The position numbers and the translations under genes were made by a program. From positions 4,803,001 to 4,867,000 of the forward strand of contig CP004371.1 in NCBI GenBank assembly GCA_000597885.1: a DNA stretch of 64,000 nucleotides, read 5' to 3'. Below, piece by piece: positions 52,691 through 60,480 of the stretch; the first letter of the stretch is position 1, and each line of letters starts with the position of its first letter. The stretch is from Flammeovirgaceae bacterium 311. GTDB taxonomy: Bacteria > Bacteroidota > Bacteroidia > Cytophagales > Cyclobacteriaceae. Under the pieces are notes generated by a model, which made no database searches, was not told the origin of the DNA, and was given only the letters and a program-made list of their open reading frames with translations.

Positions 52691-55402
52691 ATGGGAAAAA
52701 AAGGGATTTTTTGGTACATTCTCGCCCTGCTTTTACTAGTGTCAGCAAGTCCGGTCTTTGCTACACATATTGTGGGCGGTGAATTTGAGTTGCAGTACCT
52801 TCAGCGGGAACGATACAGGTTACGGCTCATACTCTATAATGATGATGTAAATGGTAATCCTGGCGCCATTGATGCCAGTGCACAGGTCTTTATCTGGAGC
52901 AAGCGCAATCATCAGCTGATGCAGATTGTAACGCTGCCATACCAGAGCAGGGTGGATGTGCCCTACACCAACCCCGATTGCGCCATTGCCCGGCTGAAGA
53001 CTAGTAAGGTAGTATATTCATCAGATATCACACTTCGGGAAGATTTTTATGACGAGGCCGAAGGATATTACGTAACCTACGAACGCTGCTGCAGAAACAA
53101 CATCATCAATAACATAGTACGGCCCGATGCTGCCGGACAAACCTTTTACCTGGAGTTTCCTCCGGTCATAAACCATGAGGGAGAGCCTTTCGTAAACTCA
53201 TCTCCCGTTCTTTTTCCGCCCTTAAGCGACTTTGCCCGTTTAGGCTATCCATTTTTCTTTGATTTCAGAGGTACTGATCCCGATGGCGATTCCCTGGTGT
53301 ACAAACTGGCTGCCCCTATTGCCGGCTTCAGCAGTCCGGATTACCCCGTTCCTCCCTCCCCTAATTCAGCGCCCTATCCCGATGTAAGCTGGGCGTCTGG
53401 CTATTCAGTTGTTAACATGGTGCCCGGAGATCCGGCTTTAAGGATTAACAGAAATGGATTTTTACAGGTAAAACCAAGCAGGGAAGGCCTGTATGTTTTT
53501 TCAGTGCTGGCAGAGGAGTTCAGAGCCGGTGTTAAGATCGGAGAGGTGCGCCGTGATTTCCAGATGCTGGTTTATAATGTGGCAGGAGAGGATTTTGCGC
53601 CAAACCTGACCGCTGAAATGCCAAACGGTAATGTTTTCAGAGAATCTATCAGTGTATCAGATGCTGATTTTCCAGCCGGCAGCCAGGAACGGTGCCTTAG
53701 ACTGAAGGTTACGGACGAGGATATTCAGGCGGAAGATGGTTTTATGGAACGCCTTCAGTTCCGGGTTGTTCCTGATAACTTTTCCGGAACCAGCGGCATT
53801 TCCCTCTCGGTGCAGCAGGGTACTGTAACGGCCGATGCACCAGAACTTTACCTGAATGTATGTCTGCCGGAGTGTCCGCCGGTCTTCAACAAGCCATACC
53901 GTTTTAGTGTGGTTGCCTACGATGATGTTTGCTCTGTGCCCATGACAGATACCCTGAAGGTAGAGGTGAATTTTGCCTCGCCGCCAAACGAACCGGCCCA
54001 TTTTGTGAGCCTGGCCAATAATGGGGTTTCCCTGCGGCAGGGCAATCATACCATGCCCGTTGTACAGGAGGGCAGTGTCTATAATTTTGTGCTGGAAGGC
54101 TTTGATGAGGATGGCGATAACCTGGATTTTAGCTGGACTGCTGATGGATTCAATGCACAGCAATGGGGTTTCAGCATTAATAAAATTGATGATGTTGTTG
54201 CACCCGACGGGCGGCGAAAGGTACGCTATGGTGTGCAATGGGATGCAACCTGTAGCGCTCAGCGCGATTTTGGCACCAGAGATAAATTCAAATTCCTGTT
54301 TTCGCTGGATGATAAACCGGAATGTGACCAGCACAGGCAGGCTACCTACCAGGTTGATTTTGGTGTGATTATCCCGGGTAACAATGCGCCTGATGTGCGG
54401 GCATCCTTAAACAGCTATCAGCCGGCAGAGCAGCTTACAAGGGATGTTCAGTTTGGAGAAACAACTAGTTTTACCATAAGGGCTGTAGATCCGGATACAG
54501 ACCAACTCACTCTTAGAGCTGTTGGCGCAGACTTTAACCTGGAGGATTGGGGCATGGCATTTACAGACGGTAGCGGTGCCGGAACCGTGTCTGGCGATTT
54601 TAGCTGGGATCCTGGATGTGGCGTGGTTTTTCCGGATGGTAAAAACCTGTTCAGGCTCTATTTTATCAGCCAGGATGCCGGTGCATGCAAAACAGCTATG
54701 GCAGATACCATTGCTGTTGACCTGCGCCTGAATTTTCCTGTCAACGATGCCCCTCTTTTAACTGCTGAAGCAGCCACTGGCGGACCTGCCGAGCTGTTGG
54801 AAGTGGCGGTGGGTGAGACAGTAAGTGTAATGCTGCGTGGTGTGGATGCTAACACTGCAGATGGCCTGCTGCTAACGCTACAGAACGTACAGGGCCAAAG
54901 CAGTGCTTTGCGCTACACCTGGCAGGATGTTACCGGCACCGGCGAAGTAAGCTCCATGCTTACCTTTACCGCTGAATGCGAGCTTTTACAGGGTACCGGA
55001 GAGGCTATGGTTACCTTCTCGTTTATGCTGGAAGATAACCCCTGTCATGATAAAAAGCTGGATGATGTCAGCCTGCAGGTCCTGATAAAAGACAGGGCAC
55101 AGGATTTTGAGCCGATAAGGTTTGTAAATGTATTTACCCCTAATGGCGATCGGTGTAATCCATATTTTGAAATAAAAGACCTGCCGGAAGACAACTGCTA
55201 CAACCGCTTTGAATATGTGCGTGTTTACAATCGCTGGGGAAAGCTGGTGTTTGAAAGCAGTGAAAGAAACTTCAGGTGGGATGGCGAAGGTTATGGCGTT
55301 GGTACCTATTACTATTTGCTGAAGTACACCAACCAGACCTACCGCAGTCCGCTGTCGCTCCTGTTGGGAGATCAGGCAGTTGGTGCAGACTGTGCGAATT
55401 AA
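52691..55402 (+). CDS. Large T9SS-exported surface protein with gliding-motility-type C-terminal domain
   Basis: 903 residues. A signal peptide ends near ASPVFATHIVGGEFELQY; this THIVGGE start is typical of a Bacteroidota family of large cell-surface proteins. Repeated Ig/cadherin-like domains carry DxDGDxL calcium-type motifs (GTDPDGDSLVYKL, GFDEDGDNLDFSW, AVDPDTDQLTLRA). The C-terminal ~85 residues (FVNVFTPNGDRCNPYFEI to YGVGTYYYLLKY) are a gliding-motility-associated type B T9SS signal. A role in adhesion is likely. It stands alone and ends at a terminator. Confidence 0.88.
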   Translation: MGKKGIFWYILALLLLVSASPVFATHIVGGEFELQYLQRERYRLRLILYNDDVNGNPGAIDASAQVFIWSKRNHQLMQIVTLPYQSRVDVPYTNPDCAIARLKTSKVVYSSDITLREDFYDEAEGYYVTYERCCRNNIINNIVRPDAAGQTFYLEFPPVINHEGEPFVNSSPVLFPPLSDFARLGYPFFFDFRGTDPDGDSLVYKLAAPIAGFSSPDYPVPPSPNSAPYPDVSWASGYSVVNMVPGDPALRINRNGFLQVKPSREGLYVFSVLAEEFRAGVKIGEVRRDFQMLVYNVAGEDFAPNLTAEMPNGNVFRESISVSDADFPAGSQERCLRLKVTDEDIQAEDGFMERLQFRVVPDNFSGTSGISLSVQQGTVTADAPELYLNVCLPECPPVFNKPYRFSVVAYDDVCSVPMTDTLKVEVNFASPPNEPAHFVSLANNGVSLRQGNHTMPVVQEGSVYNFVLEGFDEDGDNLDFSWTADGFNAQQWGFSINKIDDVVAPDGRRKVRYGVQWDATCSAQRDFGTRDKFKFLFSLDDKPECDQHRQATYQVDFGVIIPGNNAPDVRASLNSYQPAEQLTRDVQFGETTSFTIRAVDPDTDQLTLRAVGADFNLEDWGMAFTDGSGAGTVSGDFSWDPGCGVVFPDGKNLFRLYFISQDAGACKTAMADTIAVDLRLNFPVNDAPLLTAEAATGGPAELLEVAVGETVSVMLRGVDANTADGLLLTLQNVQGQSSALRYTWQDVTGTGEVSSMLTFTAECELLQGTGEAMVTFSFMLEDNPCHDKKLDDVSLQVLIKDRAQDFEPIRFVNVFTPNGDRCNPYFEIKDLPEDNCYNRFEYVRVYNRWGKLVFESSERNFRWDGEGYGVGTYYYLLKYTNQTYRSPLSLLLGDQAVGADCAN

Positions 55403-55441
55403 TGCCTTTAATGGTTATTTATAAACTTATTGACCCCAGGA

Positions 55442-55466
55442 CCTGCCTTTCCGGCAGGCCTTTTTC
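55442..55466 (+). terminator. Intrinsic terminator after the large surface protein gene
   Basis: Stem CCTGCC / GGCAGG with a 5-base loop, then CCTTTTTCTTT. Confidence 0.75.
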
Positions 55467-55564
55467 TTTATACCTCCCCGGCCTGTTCTGCTAGGGGGGG
55501 TGCGCTGCAGGCATATTGGCCAACACTTTGCCGCTTTACCTTCCCGAAGCTTATCAGTTTTTAG

Positions 55565-55572
55565 TAGCTTTG
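55565..55572 (+). promoter_or_regulatory. -7 element directly before the SDR start codon
   Basis: TAGCTTTG matches TAnnTTTG and ends 5 bases before the ATG at 55578. Transcription would begin at or next to the start codon, giving a leaderless or nearly leaderless message. It argues against the longer frame that begins at 55500. Confidence 0.5.
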
Positions 55573-55577
55573 CAGCC

Positions 55578-56384
55578 ATGCAAGGCAAAGTAGTATTAAT
55601 AACTGGCGGCACCTCGGGTATAGGACTGGCACTGGCCCGGGTGTTTGGCCGTAAGGGTGCCAAAGTGGTGATAACAGGCCGAAACAAGGGTAAACTGGAG
55701 GAAGCCAGGCAACAGCTGGAGGAGCAGGGTTATCTGGTGCTGGCGGTACAGGCCGATGCTGCCCTGGAAGCCGACAACCAGCGCATGGTGGAGGAAGCAA
55801 TAGCGCAATTCGGCCGGCTGGATGTGCTTATCTGCAATGCAGGCATCTCGATGCGGGCCCTGTTTGAAGACCTGAAGCTGGAGGTATTCCGTCAGGTGAT
55901 GGATATTAATTTTTATGGCACTGTTTACGCTGTTAAATATGCCCTGCCCCATATTCTGGCCAGTAAAGGTGCTGTGATTGGTATTTCTTCCATTAACGGA
56001 CATCGCGGAACCCCTGCACGTACGGCCTATACAGCATCGAAATATGCCATGGAGGGTTTTTTTGAGTCGCTGCGCACAGAAGTTATGAAGCGTGGCGTGC
56101 AGGTGCTGATGGTGTGTCCTGGCTTTACAGCCTCCAACATACGGAACGCAGCCCTTACAGCCGATGGTACCCCACAGGGAAGCTCACCGCGCGATGAAGG
56201 CAATATGATGACTGCCGAAGAAGTGGCCGAAGCAACTTATACTGCGCTTCAAGAAAGAAAAAGAGACCTGATTCTTACCACAGAAGGCAAGCTGGCAGTA
56301 TTTCTGAATAAGTGGGTCCCGGGTATCATGGACAAAGTAGTCTACAACAAAATGGCCAAAGAACCTGATTCTCCTTTTAAGTGA
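55578..56384 (+). CDS. SDR-family oxidoreductase
   Basis: 268 residues from the ATG at 55578 (MQGKVVLITGGTSGIG). GGTSGIGLALA binds the cofactor, CNAGIS lies near residue 90, and Y151/K155 (YTASKYAMEG) are catalytic. The long C-terminal tail (TTEGKLAVFLNKWVPGIMD) resembles the DHRS7-like/membrane-associated SDR group found widely in bacteria. Substrate unknown; the genomic context gives no hint. Confidence 0.88.
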   Translation: MQGKVVLITGGTSGIGLALARVFGRKGAKVVITGRNKGKLEEARQQLEEQGYLVLAVQADAALEADNQRMVEEAIAQFGRLDVLICNAGISMRALFEDLKLEVFRQVMDINFYGTVYAVKYALPHILASKGAVIGISSINGHRGTPARTAYTASKYAMEGFFESLRTEVMKRGVQVLMVCPGFTASNIRNAALTADGTPQGSSPRDEGNMMTAEEVAEATYTALQERKRDLILTTEGKLAVFLNKWVPGIMDKVVYNKMAKEPDSPFK

Positions 56385-56465
56385 TTGGTATTGAGTATTA
56401 CTCACTCTAGTAGTTAATACTTACTAAAGAGAAGGCTCATTCAATAAGCCGGCATTCACTCATTC

Positions 56466-56493
56466 ACCGCAGCGGCTACGCGCTACGGGCGGT
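56466..56493. repeat. REP-like palindromic element between the SDR and TPR/SH3 genes
   Basis: ACCGC / GCGGT arms enclose a GC-rich core, all within short CATTCA/TCATTCA tandem repeats. The nonamer CGCAGCGGC (56468-56476) recurs inverted in the insertion inside the broken tRNA at 57350-57358, pointing to a dispersed repeat family. Confidence 0.45.
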
Positions 56494-56513
56494 CCGTTCA
56501 TTCAGTCATTCAA

Positions 56514-57236
56514 TCAAACTGTTTCTATAAAATCTGCCTTTACATAGGCAATCTCGTTGTTCCAAATAACTTTTACCCATACATCTTCCCTGCCAAGTAC
56601 CTCCAGCCGATGTCCTGCTTTTAGCTGTGTGAGCACGCCGGCGCCGGCAGATGGTCCACGCATCAGATAAGTATTCTCCTGCATCAAGATACCTTTGGAG
56701 TAGGAGGGCCTTACGTTTACAAAGTAAAACAGACCACCCAGCAGCACCATTAAAAAGAGGGTGGTAATTACTGACCTGTGCTGCAGCTTTAGCCTGCGGT
56801 AGAGGATCAGGGCCGACAGGATCAGGCTAAGGGCCAGCAGGGTGGCTACAATGGGTAACTGGTAGCGGCGAACAATGCTGCGCAGGTATTCTTCTTCAAT
56901 GATATCGTAGCCGCTTAGGTCATGGCGCCCTGCCAGTTCTTTAATGCGGGCAGCAGCATCTTCGTCAGAAGTTTCGCGATAATAGAGGTTAAGCAGGTAA
57001 AGCGCTTCGGGAATATGTCCCAAACCCTCCTGAATATAGGCCATGCGCAATAACATGGCAGGAGAGGCTCTGTTCTGTTCCAGCACTTCCTGGTAGAGGG
57101 GAAGTGCCTCTGTATAAGCCTGTTGATTGAAAAGCGAATCTGCTATTTTTAGCTTTTCTCCGGGTTTTGCCGCCAGTGCAGGCAGTGAAAGCAGAGAAAA
57201 AGTCAGAATTTTGAATATGATGTTTTGCAATTTCAT
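56514..57236 (-). CDS. Membrane protein with TPR repeats and bacterial SH3 domain
   Basis: 240 residues: signal peptide (FSLLSLPALAAK), TPR-like helices (about 25-100, QQAYTEALPLYQEVLEQN), two transmembrane helices (LPIVATLLALSLILSALILY and VITTLFLMVLLGGLFYFV) and a C-terminal SH3b domain (about 180-240, YLMRGPSAGAGVLTQLKAGHRLEVLG). This order resembles BatE of the Bacteroidota Bat operon, but no Bat neighbours are present here. Function unknown; probably an envelope-associated scaffold. Confidence 0.75.
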   Translation of the reverse strand: MKLQNIIFKILTFSLLSLPALAAKPGEKLKIADSLFNQQAYTEALPLYQEVLEQNRASPAMLLRMAYIQEGLGHIPEALYLLNLYYRETSDEDAAARIKELAGRHDLSGYDIIEEEYLRSIVRRYQLPIVATLLALSLILSALILYRRLKLQHRSVITTLFLMVLLGGLFYFVNVRPSYSKGILMQENTYLMRGPSAGAGVLTQLKAGHRLEVLGREDVWVKVIWNNEIAYVKADFIETV

Positions 57237-57254
57237 GTTGAGTTCCTACCTTTG
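57223..57254 (+). promoter_or_regulatory. Strong promoter for the tRNA-Lys cluster
   Basis: A -33 TTTG (57223-57226) is spaced 20 bases from an exact -7 element TACCTTTG (57247-57254), the best-formed promoter in the window. It overlaps the start of the divergent TPR/SH3 gene and points into the tRNA region. Confidence 0.7.
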
Positions 57255-57273
57255 CAACGCAATAACGCAAACA

Positions 57274-57306
57274 AGGGCTCTCTGAAAAAGGCGGCCCTGT
57301 TTTTTT
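57274..57306 (+). terminator. Terminator-like hairpin between the tRNA promoter and the tRNA copies
   Basis: Arms AGGGC / GCCCT followed by a T7 tract. It would end transcripts from the promoter above after about 48 bases unless processed or read through. Confidence 0.5.
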
Positions 57307-57309
57307 CTT

Positions 57310-57389
57310 GATTCCGTAGCTCAGCTGCGGTTCGGCGCTCCGACGGTTCGCCGCTGCGATAGAGCAATACACTTTTAATGTATGGGTCC
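57310..57389 (+). pseudogene. tRNA-Lys pseudogene interrupted in the D-loop
   Basis: The first 18 bases match the intact tRNA-Lys at 57430, then 33 foreign bases (57328-57360) replace the GT of the D-loop, then the match resumes through the anticodon arm (CTTTTAA) to about 57389. The T-arm and 3' acceptor strand are missing, so it cannot fold into a tRNA. The insert carries two CGGTTCG copies and the REP-like nonamer. Confidence 0.8.
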
Positions 57390-57429
57390 GGGATAGCTTG
57401 GCCTGCAATTAAATTTTAACATAAGTACT

Positions 57430-57502
57430 GATTCCGTAGCTCAGCTGGTAGAGCAATACACTTTTAATGTATGGGTCCTGGGTTCGAATCCCAGCGGGAT
57501 CA
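57430..57502 (+). tRNA. tRNA-Lys (anticodon TTT), copy 1
   Basis: A 73-base cloverleaf: acceptor GATTCCG / CGGGATC with one T-G pair, D-arm GCTC/GAGC, anticodon stem ATACA/TGTAT with loop CTTTTAA, T-arm CTGGG/CCCAG with TTCGAAT, discriminator A. The 3' CCA is not encoded (CAA follows). Confidence 0.95.
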
Positions 57503-57563
57503 CAAAGTAAAAACGTTTTCCGGGAAGCGGAGAATATATTGACAGAAAAATTTATTAAGTACC

Positions 57564-57580
57564 GATTCTGTAGCTCAGCT
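57564..57580 (+). pseudogene. tRNA-Lys 5' fragment
   Basis: GATTCTG plus TAGCTCAGCT repeats the first 17 bases of the tRNA-Lys genes, then ACGGTTCG follows (57581-57588), the same octamer as in the insertion at 57343-57350. The remaining tRNA is absent. Confidence 0.7.
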
Positions 57581-57600
57581 ACGGTTCGTTATACTTTTCC

Positions 57601-57676
57601 GATCCTGTAGCTCAGCTGGTAGAGCAATACACTTTTAATGTATGGGTCCTGGGTTCGAATCCCAGCGGGATCACCA
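57601..57676 (+). tRNA. tRNA-Lys (anticodon TTT), copy 2 with encoded CCA
   Basis: Same body as copy 1 except for GATCCTG in the acceptor stem, which pairs with CGGGATC through one T-G pair at a different position. The 3' CCA is encoded. It is followed directly by a terminator. Confidence 0.95.
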
Positions 57677-57712
57677 AAAAGCCTCTGAACATTCGTTTAG
57701 AGGCTTTTTTAT
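57676..57712 (+). terminator. Terminator of the tRNA-Lys cluster
   Basis: Stem AAAAAGCCTCT / AGAGGCTTTTT with a 12-base loop and T-tract right after the second tRNA. The following 200 bases up to 57921 hold nothing I recognise. Confidence 0.85.
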
Positions 57713-57921
57713 TTTAGGCTGTGTGCACACCTTAGCATCCGCTGTATACCTGCATTCGTTGTCCGCCGCCCCACCTCCTGGCGGGTGGTAGCTTTCCTTA
57801 AGCCTCCTGGCTTCAGTTGCTTTACAAAATGGGTTAAAATCATCCCCGCTCTTTTTACCGCACAGAAGCAGTTAAATGCTTATATTTTAATCTTGATGTC
57901 CGAACCCTGAATTTTATCCTG

Positions 57922-60096
57922 ATGAAAAGAGCGCTACCATTTTTATTTCTGCCCTTCCTCTTACTCTGTTACATTGCATCTGCTCAAACCGTAGGCCTGC
58001 AGTTGGCAACTGCGATACCAGAGGCAAAATACGGCGCAAAGCAGCTTGTCAAAGCACTGATAGCACATCCGTATAAGATTGAAGAAACTGCTGCAGATTA
58101 TGTAATCGAGCTTGCTTTGGATTCTGCAGGCCTGGAAAGAGAAGCATTCAGGATTGTACCCGCAGCTAACAAGATCACCATTACCGGGGGCGGTGGTGCC
58201 GGTCTTGTTTACGGAGCGTTGTCCCTGGCAGAAGATCTTAGGAATGGAGTGGCAATTGCACACATCAAACCTAAAAGCGAAAGCCCAAAATTGATGTTCA
58301 GGGCTATTAAGTTCGATTTGCCATGGGATACTTACCGGCACAGCTATGCGCTTGATCTGCACCAGGAAACCTGTACGGATCTTAATTATTGGGAGGCTTT
58401 TCTGGACATGATGGCTGAAAACAGGTTTAATGCCCTTACACTCTGGAATCTGCATCCTTATCCTTATATGATTAGGCCGGCAAATTTTCCGGAAGCGACT
58501 CCTTTTACAGATGAGGAATTAGCCGAATGGCAGAAACTTTTTCGTGGTATTTTCAGCATGGCCAGGGAGCGGGGCATCGATACCTATATGGTTCCATTCA
58601 ACATCTTTGTAAGCCCTGAATTTGCCAAAGCACATAATGTGGCGATGGATAACCTTGAGCACCATTTCTTTGTAAAGGGCGATACCTCTGAAATCATTAA
58701 GCGCTATACCCGTGAGGCTGTTGCACAAATATTGCAGGAGTATCCAGACCTTACCGGCATGGGACTTACCCTTGGCGAAGGAATGGCCGGTATGACGCCT
58801 CAGCAGCGTGAGGACTGGATGCAGGAAACGATCATTGAGGGAATGCGGATGGCAAACCGTAAATCCAAGCTAATCCACCGGATCCCCTTTTCAAGCACCA
58901 CCGGATCTTTGGGCCCTACCAGCCAGGAGACGGAAGCGCTGACCCGTAAGGGGATTGAAGCAGAAGCAGAAATGGATTTTATAGAAGGACCGGTATGGGC
59001 AGATCTGAAATTTAACTGGTCGCATGCCCATTCCAGTACAAAGCTGATAAAGGTGCATGGCGGCAAGCTCTATGGAACCTATTTTGATCCTGTACCCACC
59101 AATTACAAAATTAACTGGACGGTTCGGAATGAGGATTTCTTTTGCCTGCGCTGGGGTGTTCCCTCCTTCATCAGGGAGCATATTGCGCAGAATACCCCCG
59201 CCTATGTAGGCGGCTACCTGACAGGCTCCGAAACCTATATTCCTGCTAAAGATTATTTTACCGCTCCCGGCATGGAGGTTGACTGGAAATGGGCTTTTGA
59301 GCGGCAGTGGTTATTTTATAAGCTATGGGGGAGGCTGTTGTATAACCCGGCTACGCCTGATTCCATTTTTAAAGCAGAGTTTATCAGGCGCTATGGAAAA
59401 GAAGCGGGCGTATTGCTGGAGGCATACGCACTATCGAGTGCTACTGCTTTGCGACTGGCTTCTTCCTTTGATTTTACCTGGGACTTTACCCTCTATAGTG
59501 AAGGCTTTCTGGCGCTTGACAGCGAAACAAAGCGGGTAGATTTTATTTCTGTAGACAGGCTGATCAACAAAGGTCCTCTGGATCCTGAATATGTTTCTAT
59601 TCCGGAATTTGTAAAAGCAGGTTCGGCAAAAGGTGGCTTTGGCAAAAGCAGGATTACACCCCTTCAGCTTGCTGCCAGGCTGGAAGACGATTGTAACAAA
59701 GCACTAGAGTTGGTAAAGGGGATCAACACAGCAGGCAATAACACGCTGATGTATGAGGTGGCAGATGTAGAGGTGTGGGCGAACCTGGGGCTCTATTTTT
59801 CAGAGAAGCTTAGAGGAGCAGTTGCCCTTGAAACCTACCGCAGCAGGGGCGGCAGGAAAAATAAGCAGGTGGCCGTGAAGCATCTCCAAAATGCCCTGGG
59901 GTACTGGAAAAGAGTAGTGGAAATTACGCGTCCCATCTACAACGATATGCCGCTCGTGCATTATAGTGAGCAGGATGGAAAGCACTGGAAGGAAAACGAT
60001 CACCTCCGTTTTCACTGGGAAAAGCTACTACCAGATGTGATGCAGGATATTGAAACTGCAAAACAGGCAGTTGTTGATAAAAGGAAAAAAGAATAG
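57922..60096 (+). CDS. Secreted glycoside-hydrolase-like protein with GH20/GH67-type N-terminal domain
   Basis: 724 residues with signal peptide (FLLLCYIASAQ). Residues 25-125 form the alpha/beta domain that precedes the barrel in GH20, GH67, GH84 and GH115 enzymes (FRIVPAANKITITGGGGAGLVYGALSLAEDL). The barrel follows, with NRFNALTLWNLHPYPYMIRP, GMGLTLGEGMAGM near residue 290 and GGYLTGSETYIPAKDYF near residue 435. Conserved Glu residues in LGEGM and GSETY are candidates for catalysis. The overall look is closest to alpha-glucuronidase-like proteins, but I cannot assign a family. It stands alone behind the tRNA cluster. Confidence 0.6.
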   Translation: MKRALPFLFLPFLLLCYIASAQTVGLQLATAIPEAKYGAKQLVKALIAHPYKIEETAADYVIELALDSAGLEREAFRIVPAANKITITGGGGAGLVYGALSLAEDLRNGVAIAHIKPKSESPKLMFRAIKFDLPWDTYRHSYALDLHQETCTDLNYWEAFLDMMAENRFNALTLWNLHPYPYMIRPANFPEATPFTDEELAEWQKLFRGIFSMARERGIDTYMVPFNIFVSPEFAKAHNVAMDNLEHHFFVKGDTSEIIKRYTREAVAQILQEYPDLTGMGLTLGEGMAGMTPQQREDWMQETIIEGMRMANRKSKLIHRIPFSSTTGSLGPTSQETEALTRKGIEAEAEMDFIEGPVWADLKFNWSHAHSSTKLIKVHGGKLYGTYFDPVPTNYKINWTVRNEDFFCLRWGVPSFIREHIAQNTPAYVGGYLTGSETYIPAKDYFTAPGMEVDWKWAFERQWLFYKLWGRLLYNPATPDSIFKAEFIRRYGKEAGVLLEAYALSSATALRLASSFDFTWDFTLYSEGFLALDSETKRVDFISVDRLINKGPLDPEYVSIPEFVKAGSAKGGFGKSRITPLQLAARLEDDCNKALELVKGINTAGNNTLMYEVADVEVWANLGLYFSEKLRGAVALETYRSRGGRKNKQVAVKHLQNALGYWKRVVEITRPIYNDMPLVHYSEQDGKHWKENDHLRFHWEKLLPDVMQDIETAKQAVVDKRKKE

Positions 60097-60480
60097 TTAA
60101 AAATAAGGCCGTAGATGTCAGATAAATCTTTGTGCCACATCAAATATCAAACCAGTAAGGATTCTGATGCAACAATATTCCTACTAGAAGCCATCTCATT
60201 GATACCTTAGCTTTCCCGCCATTCCCCTGAAGAGGGCGGGTTTCGCCAGACCGGCAGCCGTGCTGGAATCTGTTTGCTTTCTACAAGGAATTTACTTTTC
60301 AGAGCACATCAGACAGATTTCCACGAGGTGGCCGCACCTCCATGGGAATGACAGGGTTCGTTTATAGGATAGCTTCTAATAAAAAAGCCATTCATGTATT
60401 CATGAATGGCTTTTTTTATTGGCTACTTCCTGATTTCCTGATTAAGAAAGCTAATACCTTATTTACCTTTTATTTGATGA
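60097..60480. other. Intergenic region with palindromes
   Basis: It holds a hairpin CCCGCC / GGCGGG (60215-60240), an imperfect palindrome GAGGTG-gccg-CACCTC (60321-60345) followed by GGAATGACAGG, which resembles dispersed intergenic repeats, and a terminator at 60381. I see no gene in it. Confidence 0.5.
60381..60418. terminator. Intrinsic bidirectional terminator
   Basis: Perfect 16-base stem AAAAAAGCCATTCATG / CATGAATGGCTTTTTT with a TATT loop. It can end the GH-like transcript (+) and the convergent protease transcript (-). Confidence 0.88.

Noticed and set aside
55500-55577. N-terminal extension of the SDR gene
   Set aside because: The extension lies over the -7 element and the terminator region, and the SDR fold starts right at the ATG at 55578.
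56410-56520. CATTCA/TCATTCA short repeats considered as a CRISPR or tandem array
   Set aside because: Units are 4-10 bases with no spacers of constant length; only a low-complexity repeat flanking a palindrome.
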